Assembly (NCBI RefSeq): GCF_003172935.1 | Contig: NZ_QGKS01000286.1 | Location: 1-41,550 of the forward strand | Origin: Micromonospora sicca | GTDB taxonomy: Bacteria > Actinomycetota > Actinomycetes > Mycobacteriales > Micromonosporaceae | Length of the DNA stretch: 41,550 bases | Reading direction: 5' to 3' | Shown: positions 1 through 7,690 of the stretch, one piece after another | Layout: each line of letters opens with the position of its first letter | Position numbering within the stretch: the stretch's first letter is position 1 | Program-made: the position numbers and the translations under genes | The notes under the pieces: model-generated | What the model was told of the DNA's origin: nothing | What the model saw: only the letters and a program-made list of their open reading frames with translations | Database searches by the model: none

Positions 1-638
1 TTACTCGCCACGCACGTCAGGGCGGGGACCGGTCTCGGACACTGACCGGGAGCTACGTCTCGGGCATCTACACCCGACCTCCAATCGACGTACTCACTCC
101 ACACGTGCGACCTCGTGTCGCACCTCACCTCGGCATGAGTGGATGGGGCGCCGGCCTGTTGAGCGGAGGTGTCGGTGCTGACGCCTTCGGGTCCCCCGAA
201 GAGTTCAACGAGCAGGAAGGCCTGGTCAGGTGGTTGACCCTGGGATTCGAGTCTCAGCTCCCGGGTGACACGGCGCGACCACCACTCCCACAGCCTGATG
301 TCGATACAGCAGAACCGTCTTGAGCGGTGTCGGTCGGAGGACGAGGTTTTCAGGTTGGCCAGCGAGACTTTTGGTCTTCAGCAGGCAATCCAGCGTCTGT
401 TCGAGCCGGCTGACCACACGGCCGACGCGCTGCTATGGCCCCAGCTAAGAAAGCATCTGCGGCAAGGGGTCCGTGCAGGCTCAGGTGCGGGCGCCGAGGA
501 TTCGAGCGCGAAACACCCCCACGCCGGACGGCAGGCCGCTGCGACCGAGCGCGATGATGGGGCCACCGGTCGACGGTGGACGGCCAGACCGGCCCGGCTC
601 ACCCGCTTGCCCCGCCTGCCTCCGCCAGCGCACCGCGT
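1..638. other. No recognisable gene
   Basis: Several open frames cross each other on both strands here, but none gives a protein I recognise and none has a convincing ribosome binding site. The longest frames are rich in Arg, Pro and Ala, as expected from chance open frames in high-GC DNA. The interval may hold decayed sequence downstream of the lipoprotein gene that ends at 639. Confidence 0.4.
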
Positions 639-1547
639 TCAGCGGACTGGCAGCGCCTTCGTGCCACCGCCCTTGATCGAGTGGGCCACCTTCGGACCCC
701 CCGACCAGTAGAAACAGCGGATCCCCCGGTCACCGCGCGCCCACGCCTCCGCGGCCGGCACCAGGTACGAGGTGCCCGTCCGGTAGCGCAGCACGCCGTC
801 GACCGGGACCTTCGCGTACCGGGCCACGAGGGCCCGGCACTTCGCGTGCACGCCGTCCTCGTCGCGGCCCGCGTCCGCGTACGAGGTGTCGGGCGCCGTC
901 CACGAGCCGACGTACTCGAACGTGTGCGGCCGGGCGCAGCCGGTCTGCTCGAAGGCGCCGTACCGGTCCTCGTTCAAGCACCCGAAGGCCAGCGGCGACG
1001 GGCCCCTCAGCGCGTCCCGCAGGCTGCCGGTGTGCTGCACCGGGTGGTCGTCCGGATGCCGTTGCGCCGAGCCGCCGTCGGCCGTGTCCAGCTCAAAAAT
1101 GTCGCACCGGAACCAGCGACTGCCACCCTGCCACCCGCCCGGAGACGGGGGCGCGACCTGCACCGTCAAGCGAGCGCCCCGCCAGTCGCCACCGACAAAC
1201 GCGGTCGCCTTCGCGTCGCATTCGGCAAACGCCGGTCGCAGCACCGCCGAACCCACCGGCGGCGGGGTTTCCCGTTCGGCTACCGCGCCGGTGAACGTGC
1301 CCAGGTAGAAGGTCTCCAGCAGGTGCTGCCGCGTGCAGTCGACCGGCTGGTAGCTGGTCAGGTAACTCGACGCGCCGGCGATCACGTGGCAGTCGCCCAC
1401 CTTCGGGGTGAACTGCACGGCCGCCGCGGCGGGCCGCCAGTCGTCGGTCAGGTCGCCGTCCAACCCGGCCGGCGCCCCGCACCCCGCCATCGCCGTCACC
1501 GTCCCGGCCAGGGCGGCCACCGCCACCCGTACCCGCCACCGTCGCAT
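639..1547 (-). CDS. Septum formation family lipoprotein
   Basis: Predicted 302-residue exported lipoprotein. The start at 1547 is chosen because GGGAGGGTGAC lies directly upstream; a longer frame to 1577 lacks such a site. The N-terminus has an Arg-rich head, a hydrophobic core and a lipobox ending AMAGC at about residue 22, so it should be anchored on the outer face of the membrane. The body carries two copies of the Cys pattern of the actinobacterial septum-formation family: a GDC...DCTRQHLLE segment and a later FGCL...GCARPHTFEY segment, with further cysteines likely forming disulfides. The family name is historical and the biochemical role is not established. It stands alone, with no operon partner visible. 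Family assignment is fairly secure, function is not. Confidence 0.8.
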   Translation of the reverse strand: MRRWRVRVAVAALAGTVTAMAGCGAPAGLDGDLTDDWRPAAAAVQFTPKVGDCHVIAGASSYLTSYQPVDCTRQHLLETFYLGTFTGAVAERETPPPVGSAVLRPAFAECDAKATAFVGGDWRGARLTVQVAPPSPGGWQGGSRWFRCDIFELDTADGGSAQRHPDDHPVQHTGSLRDALRGPSPLAFGCLNEDRYGAFEQTGCARPHTFEYVGSWTAPDTSYADAGRDEDGVHAKCRALVARYAKVPVDGVLRYRTGTSYLVPAAEAWARGDRGIRCFYWSGGPKVAHSIKGGGTKALPVR

Positions 1548-1876
1548 GTCACCCTCCCCGTCGTGCCGGCGCAGCATATGCCACCCGGAGGCATCGCCAG
1601 GGTCCCCGTCCGTCGTGCGACATCCGGCGGAGGCCAGGCGCTGAGAGGGCGCGGGCGGCCCGTGACGACCCCGACGGCGAACGGCTCAGGGGGCGGTCCC
1701 GGTCTTTCGTCACACCGCATGCTGACCACTCCCGCCCCGCGCAAGACGCTGCAGCCACTTACCTGGCTGCTCCCCACGTGCTTCCCGATCCCCGGCGGGG
1801 CGGCCGTGGCGTCCCCGGCACCTAACGCTCTACTTCGCCGCGTTTTCCAAGGTGCAGCACGAGCGTCTTGTCCCTC

Positions 1877-2110
1877 AGCGTGACCGATGGCGACTGCTGC
1901 TGCCAGCACGTGCCGTTCCTTGAGGTGGCTGGTCACCTGGTACACGAGGTCCGGATAGCCAGCGACCTGCGCCTCCGGGAGGAACGTACGCATCGCCCTG
2001 ATCCGCCGATCCTCCCCCGTCGCGCTGACCGATTGCGGCAAGTTGTGCCGGACCTCTTCCAGGATCTCGGCGGACCACAGCGGCTGGTAGTCCTGGTCTT
2101 CCGCGCCGGG
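1877..2110 (-). pseudogene. PIN-domain toxin remnant (PIN_3-like)
   Basis: A minus-strand frame opens right after an in-frame TAG at 2113-2111 and reads YQPLWSAEILEEVRHNL, then an Arg-rich linker, FLPEAQVAGY and HVLAAAVAIGHA. This matches the middle of PIN_3-type ribonuclease toxins, where the 'W-S-x-E-I-L-x-E-V' helix and the 'H-V-L-A-A-A' segment sit around the acidic active site. The N-terminal strand with the first catalytic Asp is missing, and the reading after the Ala-rich helix no longer resembles the family. No antitoxin gene is next to it. I read it as a decayed toxin fragment. The 330 bases between it and the lipoprotein gene (1548-1876) hold nothing else I can name. Confidence 0.55.
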
Positions 2111-2162
2111 CTACGCCGCGAAGCCCGAGCACAGGTGAACCGTCACTTTGCGGGTGTGGTGC

Positions 2163-3620
2163 CTAGCGGCTACCCGCTGACTCCGGCAGCGACACGTCGG
2201 CCTGGCGGAGCGACGGTGTACCAGTCCCTTCCTCGGCATCGCTGCTGGAGGCTCGGGCCTCGGCCAGCACTTCTGCGGGGACGTGCCGCTCGAGGAATCG
2301 TCGAGCCAGCCGAGTCGACGGATGGATGGCGATCGTGGCCACCAGGATGATGCCGGCGATCACCAGCCAGCCGGCAGCGCCCCAGTTCAACGCGAGGAAC
2401 GTGTACACCGCCGGCGCCCAAACCTTGCCCAGTGTGCCGCTCAGCTCGGCCGCGCCCTGGTAGGCGCCGCGCTGGCGCGGGTCCATCAGCTCGGCTTCGA
2501 AGGACCAGCTCGCCGCCGAGAGGTAGAGCTCAGCGCCCGTCACAGTGACGTGGCCCACCCAGACCAGAAAGATCGTCACCCAGCCGACGGTGTCGTGCGT
2601 CGCGAGCGTGATCAGGCAGGAGAGGACGAAGAAGGTTGAGGACAGCCGAATCGCCTTGAGCGCGGTCGGCAAGTCCCTGACGCCGCGGGAGGTGGCCATC
2701 GGCAGGAAAATGCACATCACCGTGTTCGTGGCGAACAGGAAAGCCAGCACCACCCGCGGAGCGTCGGTCTGCTCGACCAGCCAGAGCGGAATGACGACGT
2801 TCAGCAACACCTGGTTCGTCCAGAACACCCCACCGAAGAACGTGGTGAGCAGCCAACCGGGGTTACGCAGCGGACCCGGCCCGGGTATGCGCACCTTGCG
2901 GTCCTCTGGGCTGCGTTCATCGTGCGAAGCGCGCGGCAGCCGCGTGACCGCGGCCGCGTTGACCAGGAAGACCGCGGCGGTGAACCAGGGCAGTGCGTGC
3001 AGCACTTCGTTGGAGTGGAATGCGAGCGCGATTCCACCCATGACGGAGCCGAGGGTGAAGCCGAGGTTGAGCGCGGAGTACATGTAGGCGCGTGACTTCA
3101 CCCGCTCGTCTGGTGGCAGCACATCGATCGTGTATGCCCCGAACGCGGCGCCGCCGAGCGCACCGATCACCTCCATGCAGACGGCCATGGTGACGTAGCC
3201 CTCGAAATCAGTGATGAACGGCCAGACGGCGAACATCGCCGCCTGCCCGGCGGCGCTGACCGCCCACATCTTCTTCGGCCCGTAGCGGTCGACCAGCTTG
3301 CCCATTGGTACGGCGGCAAGGAAGGCGGCGATGCCGGCGAACGTCAGGCCGAGACCGACCTCAGCAGCGGACAGCCCGACGATCTTGGTGAAGAACACCG
3401 CGGATCCGGTCATGAACGTGCCTTGGCCGAGCGCGAAGAGCAGCGACTGCAGGGAGAGGCGGCCAGCCAGCGGCGACGGTGGGCGGGCACGGCTAAGGAG
3501 GGCTGAGAGCGTCACCTCGGGATTCTCTGGGGGCGGTACGACAGTTGTCGCGCCATTTACATGCCCCGACGAGCGGTCCGCTTCCGCAACGAAGCGATTC
3601 GAGAAACCGAAGGAGGCCAT
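2163..3620 (-). CDS. MFS transporter
   Basis: Predicted 485-residue integral membrane protein of the major facilitator superfamily, with about twelve hydrophobic segments starting near residue 50. The loop GKLVDRYGPKK between helices 2 and 3 matches the conserved MFS motif A (G-x-x-x-D-R-x-G-x-[RK]). The ATG at 3620 is preferred because it shares its A with the TGA stop of an upstream coding fragment (TGATG), a typical coupled arrangement. The cytoplasmic tail is polar and acidic. The substrate cannot be deduced. The transporter probably worked with the truncated upstream gene, which has since lost its 5' part next to an IS630-like element, so the transporter may now lack its native promoter. 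Confidence 0.85.
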   Translation of the reverse strand: MASFGFSNRFVAEADRSSGHVNGATTVVPPPENPEVTLSALLSRARPPSPLAGRLSLQSLLFALGQGTFMTGSAVFFTKIVGLSAAEVGLGLTFAGIAAFLAAVPMGKLVDRYGPKKMWAVSAAGQAAMFAVWPFITDFEGYVTMAVCMEVIGALGGAAFGAYTIDVLPPDERVKSRAYMYSALNLGFTLGSVMGGIALAFHSNEVLHALPWFTAAVFLVNAAAVTRLPRASHDERSPEDRKVRIPGPGPLRNPGWLLTTFFGGVFWTNQVLLNVVIPLWLVEQTDAPRVVLAFLFATNTVMCIFLPMATSRGVRDLPTALKAIRLSSTFFVLSCLITLATHDTVGWVTIFLVWVGHVTVTGAELYLSAASWSFEAELMDPRQRGAYQGAAELSGTLGKVWAPAVYTFLALNWGAAGWLVIAGIILVATIAIHPSTRLARRFLERHVPAEVLAEARASSSDAEEGTGTPSLRQADVSLPESAGSR

Positions 3621-3748
3621 CAGACTTGCAAACCATCGATCTGGTCCCGGCGCCTCACGTGGTGCTCCTCTGGCGCGATGATCACCACAAGCTCGTGGGG
3701 CTCGAACCCAAAGTCGCCCTGGTAGCGCCACGCACGCTCCCACCGGGC
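3620..3748 (-). pseudogene. 3' end of a truncated gene coupled to the MFS gene
   Basis: Forty-two codons follow an in-frame TGA (3751-3749) and end at a TGA that overlaps the MFS start. The reading WRYQGDFGFEPHELVVIIAP looks like a genuine folded-protein C-terminus (alternating hydrophobic strand, low Arg/Pro noise) rather than chance coding. The family is not recognised. The frame is lost just before the left end of the IS630-like element near 3813, so insertion or later deletion probably removed the rest. Its TGATG overlap with the transporter implies the two were one operon. Confidence 0.4.
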
Positions 3749-3812
3749 TCAACTGAGCGGCCCAGTCCGGCGTCGATCCGCAAGCCAGTGGAAGGCCGTG
3801 CCGGGGCCAGCT

Positions 3813-4861
3813 AGTGCCGCATCAGGGAACGTTTGCCCCGTGACGACGCGCCGTGCGGGTGCTGGTCCGGATGGTGCGGTGTGGCCAGGCTGTCGGGGTG
3901 GCAGAACGAGAACGGGAGCGGGAGATCGATGACGACGAGGGGCAGCGGCTGCGGCGGATCATTCGTAGAGGTACTGGTTCGGTGGTGACCTGGCGGCGAG
4001 CGCAGATGGTGCTGCTGTCCGCGCAGGGCATGTCGGTGGGGAAGATCGCCGAGGTGACGTTCACCAGCGCGGATCGGGTCCGGGACGTGATCCACAACTT
4101 CAACGACGACGGCTTCGAGTCGCTCTACCCCAAGTACAAGGCGGCCGGCCGAGAACGTTCACCCTGCCTGAGCGGCATGAGATCAAGAAGATCACCAAGT
4201 CCAAGCCGGCCGAACACGGGCTGCCGTTCTCGACCTGGAGCCTGGCGAATCTGGCCGACTTCCTGGTCGCTGAGGGGGTGGTCGACGACATCAGCCACGA
4301 GGGCCTGCGGGTCCTGCTCCGCGAGGAGGGCGTGTCATTTCAACGGGTGAAGACCTGGAAGACCTCCCGCGACCCGGACTACGCCACCAAGAAGGCCCGG
4401 GTCGAGCACCTCTACGCGATCGCTGACGGCGAGGTCATACCCGAGGACGGCGAGCCCGAGGTCGTGTTCTGCCTGGACGAGTTCGGCCCGTTGAATCTTC
4501 AACCTCATCCCGGGCGGCGGTGGGCCGAGCGCGGTGGACGACACAAGGACCCCGACCGTGAGCCCAGGCCCCGCGCCGGCGGGCGACCTACACCCGACCG
4601 CACGGGATGTGGCCATAGAGCTGGTCCTTGCCCAGGATCGTGCTCGACAACTACTCCCCACACCTGAGCACGAAGAAAGACACCCTCGTCGGCCACTGGG
4701 CCGCGGCCAACAACGTCGAGTTCGCCTCCACACCCACCAACAGCTCCTGGCTCAACCGCATCGAGGCCCAATTCACCGCCCTGCGCGACTTCACCCTCGA
4801 TGGCACCGACCACGCCAGCCACCGGCAGCAGGGCAGCATGATCCGCCGCTACATCATCTGG
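3813..4861 (+). mobile_element. Decayed IS630-family insertion sequence
   Basis: The element is defined by a plus-strand IS630-type transposase in at least two frames. Its left edge is placed near the sequence GCATCAGGGAACGTTTGCCC (3818-3837), which resembles the terminal sequence of actinobacterial IS630 elements. No inverted copy is found after the transposase, so the right end is missing. The reading stops being transposase-like at 4861, exactly where a MazF-like gene start, read on the other strand, is cut off. No target-site duplication can be seen. The element is immobile as it stands. Confidence 0.75.
3898..4861 (+). pseudogene. IS630-family transposase, frameshifted and internally rearranged
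   Basis: A GTG at 3898 opens an N-terminal helix-turn-helix region (VTWRRAQMVLLSAQGMSVGK). The frame shifts near 4155 and continues as a region including FSTWSLANLADFLVAEG and then the first catalytic block VVFCLDEFGPLNL. A later segment carries the second Asp in IVLDNYSPH and the catalytic Glu in SSWLNRIEAQF, so the DDE triad is recognisable. Between RPHGM and RIVLDNY roughly 50 family residues are missing. In their place lies a 27-base stretch (4609-4635) whose reverse complement encodes LGKDQLYGH, the expected family sequence. After IIWR at 4861 the C-terminus is lost. The gene is clearly dead. Confidence 0.85.
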
Positions 4862-4909
4862 CGGCCGCCTCTCGTCGAGCTGAGTCCACCAGAGCTCGCC
4901 GCGCTTCAC
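4862..4909 (-). pseudogene. MazF/PemK toxin stub
   Basis: A perfect ribosome binding site (AAGGAGG, 4914-4920) lies four bases before a GTG at 4909, which opens VKRGELWWTQLDERRP. This is the canonical N-terminal strand of MazF/PemK endoribonuclease toxins (R-G-E-[IL]-W-W). After 16 codons the frame enters the end of the IS630-like transposase. The remaining ~90 residues of the toxin are not present nearby, nor is an antitoxin. The stub marks a breakpoint where the element or a deletion cut the gene. Confidence 0.6.
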
Positions 4910-5076
4910 CTGCCCTCCTTGTCCGGCCCCTCGCCGTCCATCGGTACACCGGCTCAACGCCGACGCGCGAACGCGCACCCACCTCCTCGCCCGGACCCGG
5001 CCGACCGCGGCTCGGCCCTGCCGTTCCTCGGCCACGTCGCACCCGGCCCACCACCCACCACGCCGTTCCGATCGGC

Positions 5077-7032
5077 CTACCGTGGTACGGCACGGAACCA
5101 CGCCTCCCGGTCGCCCGGGTCGGGTCCGCGCCGGTGCAGCGTCGGCGGGTCCTCACCGGTGTGGGGAGCGTAGTGGTCGAAGGTGGTGGTCAGGACAGCC
5201 TCACCACCGGTGAGGTCGGGAAGAGCGGCGACGATCTGCGGCACCCGGGAGGAGGGCACGGTGCCGCTCACCTCGAGGTACCCGCCGGCGAGGGCGGTGT
5301 CCTCCACCACCCCGCCCCACCGTCCGAGCAACGCCAGCACCGCCTCCACCGTCTGCTGCGGCAGGTTGACCTCGAACCGTTCGATCGGTTGGCACAGCCG
5401 GGTGCCGGCCTGCCGTAGCGCGGCCGCGACCACGACCGGGGCGAGATTGCGGAAGTCCGCCGCCACGGACGAGATGGACTTGTCGAATTTCTGGTGCGGC
5501 CTGCTCTGCCGAGGCCAGTACCGCGACGCCGTCATGGTCACCACACAGTCGGTGACCGGCCAGCCGTGCCGGCCCTGCCGCAGCGCGGCCCGCACGCCCT
5601 CCTCGGTGGCCGCGACGAACGCCGGCGGCAGCCGACCCGGTTCGACACCCGGGCGGAACTCGATACCGTGCCCGACCGGGGCCGGCTCGACCCGCAACCC
5701 CAGGCCGGCCAGATACGGGTTACCACGCTCCTGCGCCCGCTCCTCCGCGGCTCCCGTGCCGGCGACCCGTTCGATGCAGGCCGTCAACGTCCCGGAGAAC
5801 CGCACCCGAACGCCGTAGCGGTCCTGCAGGAGAGCAGCGAGCACCTCCTTCTGGACCTCGCCGTGCAGGCGGATCACCGCCTCCCCCTGCTGCTCGTCCA
5901 GGCGCAGGTCCACCAGGGGGTCCTCGTCGGCCAGCTCGGCCAGGCCGGCGAACATCGCCAGCCGCTGGCCCGGTTCGACGGGCTCGACGATCGCCTGGCT
6001 GGTCGGCGGCGGGAACCGGTAGCCCTGCCGACGCGGCGGGTCCCCGATGTGCTGACCGATGCGGGCCGACACACCGCGCACCGCGGCGATCTGCCCCGCG
6101 GACACCTGCGGGCGCACCACAACACCGGCGGGCTCGCAGACGGCGATCTGGGTCACCGCCTGAGGGCGCCCTCCGGCGACCTCCACCCGGTCCCGGACGC
6201 GCAGGTGCCCGGACCACACGCGCAGCCAGGCCCGCCGGCCGTGCCCGTCCCGATCGACGGCGAACACCGTACCCGCCAGCGGACCGTCCCGCTCCTCCCC
6301 CGGCGGCAGCAGGTCGGCGAGGAGACGGCACAGCTGCCGCACCCCCGCTCCGGTGATCGCCGAGCCACACGCCACCGGCGTCAACTCGACGCGGCGTACC
6401 GCATGCCGGATCGCACGCCGGACATCCCGGCCACGCACCGACTCATCGGTCAGCCACCGCGCCGCCACCGCGTCGTCGACCTCCGCCACCGCCTCCACCA
6501 CCGGCTCGGCGTCAAGGCCCACGGCCCGCACCCGGGCGTCACGCCCGCCCTGGCCGGCCACCCTGGTGAGCATGACCGGACGCGCCCCGAGCCGCTGCCG
6601 TACCTGGGCCAGCACCCGGTCGACATCGGCACCGCGACGGTCCACCTTGTTGAGGAAGACCACCGTCGGCGCGCCGATGCGGCGCAGCGCACGCCAGATG
6701 GCGACCGTCTGCGGCTGGACGCCCTCCACGCTCGACACCACGAGCACGGCCGCGTCCAGCACGGCCAGCGACCGCTCGACCTCGGCGATGAAGTCAGGGT
6801 GCCCGGGGGTGTCGAGCAGGTTGATGCTCAGGTCACCGATCGCGATGGAGGTGACAGCCGCCCGGATGGTGATGCCGCGCCGGCGCTCGAGTTCCATCGA
6901 GTCCGTACGCGTCGTGCCGGCGTCAACGCTTCCCAGCTCGGACACGGCGCCCGCCTCGTAGAGCAGGCGTTCGGTCAGGCTGGTCTTTCCCGCATCAACA
7001 TGGGCGACGATTCCGAGGTTCAACAAGGCCAA
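5077..7032 (-). CDS. TetM/OtrA-like ribosomal protection GTPase
   Basis: Predicted 651-residue translation-factor GTPase of the ribosomal protection group, related to EF-G; such proteins dislodge tetracyclines from the ribosome or act as related translation factors. G1 is AHVDAGKTSL close to the N-terminus, followed by switch residues RRGITI, G3 DTPGH and G4 NKVD. EF-G-like domains II-V follow. A TTG at 7032 is chosen as start: it has GGAG seven bases upstream and gives M-A-L-L-N-L-G-I, as in the family. Another TTG at 7059 lacks a binding site. A short frame with a strong binding site overlaps the start (see 6995-7087). Whether the natural substrate is tetracycline cannot be told from sequence; actinomycetes carry many uncharacterised members. 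Confidence 0.85.
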   Translation of the reverse strand: MALLNLGIVAHVDAGKTSLTERLLYEAGAVSELGSVDAGTTRTDSMELERRRGITIRAAVTSIAIGDLSINLLDTPGHPDFIAEVERSLAVLDAAVLVVSSVEGVQPQTVAIWRALRRIGAPTVVFLNKVDRRGADVDRVLAQVRQRLGARPVMLTRVAGQGGRDARVRAVGLDAEPVVEAVAEVDDAVAARWLTDESVRGRDVRRAIRHAVRRVELTPVACGSAITGAGVRQLCRLLADLLPPGEERDGPLAGTVFAVDRDGHGRRAWLRVWSGHLRVRDRVEVAGGRPQAVTQIAVCEPAGVVVRPQVSAGQIAAVRGVSARIGQHIGDPPRRQGYRFPPPTSQAIVEPVEPGQRLAMFAGLAELADEDPLVDLRLDEQQGEAVIRLHGEVQKEVLAALLQDRYGVRVRFSGTLTACIERVAGTGAAEERAQERGNPYLAGLGLRVEPAPVGHGIEFRPGVEPGRLPPAFVAATEEGVRAALRQGRHGWPVTDCVVTMTASRYWPRQSRPHQKFDKSISSVAADFRNLAPVVVAAALRQAGTRLCQPIERFEVNLPQQTVEAVLALLGRWGGVVEDTALAGGYLEVSGTVPSSRVPQIVAALPDLTGGEAVLTTTFDHYAPHTGEDPPTLHRRGPDPGDREAWFRAVPR

Positions 7033-7087
7033 CGCGGCACTCCACGGTAGGACGGTCAAGGGTCCGAAGCGTGGAAGCTGCTCGCAT
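6995..7087 (-). CDS. Possible leader peptide overlapping the GTPase start
   Basis: An ATG at 7087 preceded by GAGGAG with five bases of spacing opens a 30-codon frame (MRAASTLRTLDRPTV... ending RRPC, TGA). It runs out of frame through the proposed TTG start of the ribosomal protection gene and stops 38 bases inside it. Tet(M)-type genes are known to be controlled through translated leader peptides, so regulatory translation is possible. Alternatively a single-base indel has separated the good binding site from the GTPase frame. Sequence alone does not decide. Confidence 0.3.
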   Translation of the reverse strand: MRAASTLRTLDRPTVECRVGLVEPRNRRPC

Positions 7088-7690
7088 TGTCACTCCTCGT
7101 CATCGTGGTGGCCGGGCGCCTCACCGCGCGAACCGAGCGGCGGCAAGCTCCAGGCTTCCATGGCCGCTGGGACCGCCGCCACCGAATTCGGCGCCGACAG
7201 TGGCGCGGCTGCACTGATCGTGAACCCTGTGAATACACGGCTAGCCAGTGAGCCGGTGCCGACAGGGTGACGGCGGCAGCGCCTCAAGCCGGGCCGCCCT
7301 GCCCGGCGAGGCAGCGGGAACAGTGCGCTGATATGGCGCGGCCAGTGGGGCCGCATCCTCGACGACAAGGCCGCCAGCCCGCGGTGCCGACGGTGAGCCG
7401 ACCGATGTCGACGCCCCGCGCCGGTCCCGACGCCTGACCGTGCGACCACCCGGCCCTCGTCGGCCACCCCCTGCGCAACAGGCTCGCGGGCGGTGTCCGA
7501 CGACGGCCGGGTGCCCGCACCGCTAGGTCGGGGGGACGACGGTGACGGGCGGAGGGTGCGCCCCTGACGTTCGGCCTGTTCCGGTGTCGGATCACGGTCT
7601 CAGTGATTCTCGGTCACCACCCCACGCCGAAGGGTGATCCCCGGCGACGTCAACGGTCGCCGAACCGCTCACCGCAGAAAAGGGGCTGAC
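7088..7690. other. Intergenic region between divergent genes
   Basis: The region separates the minus-strand GTPase from the plus-strand protease and must hold both promoters. A minus-strand frame ending at 7090 reads SRVFTGFTISAAAPLSAP near its end, but it has no recognisable family and is mostly Arg-rich. I see no RNA gene. The protease ribosome binding site (AGGGG) lies just upstream of 7691. Confidence 0.4.

Noticed and set aside
220..300. Possible tRNA T-arm (complement of GGGATTCGAGTCTC)
   Set aside because: The flanking stems do not pair and no anticodon or acceptor arm can be drawn.
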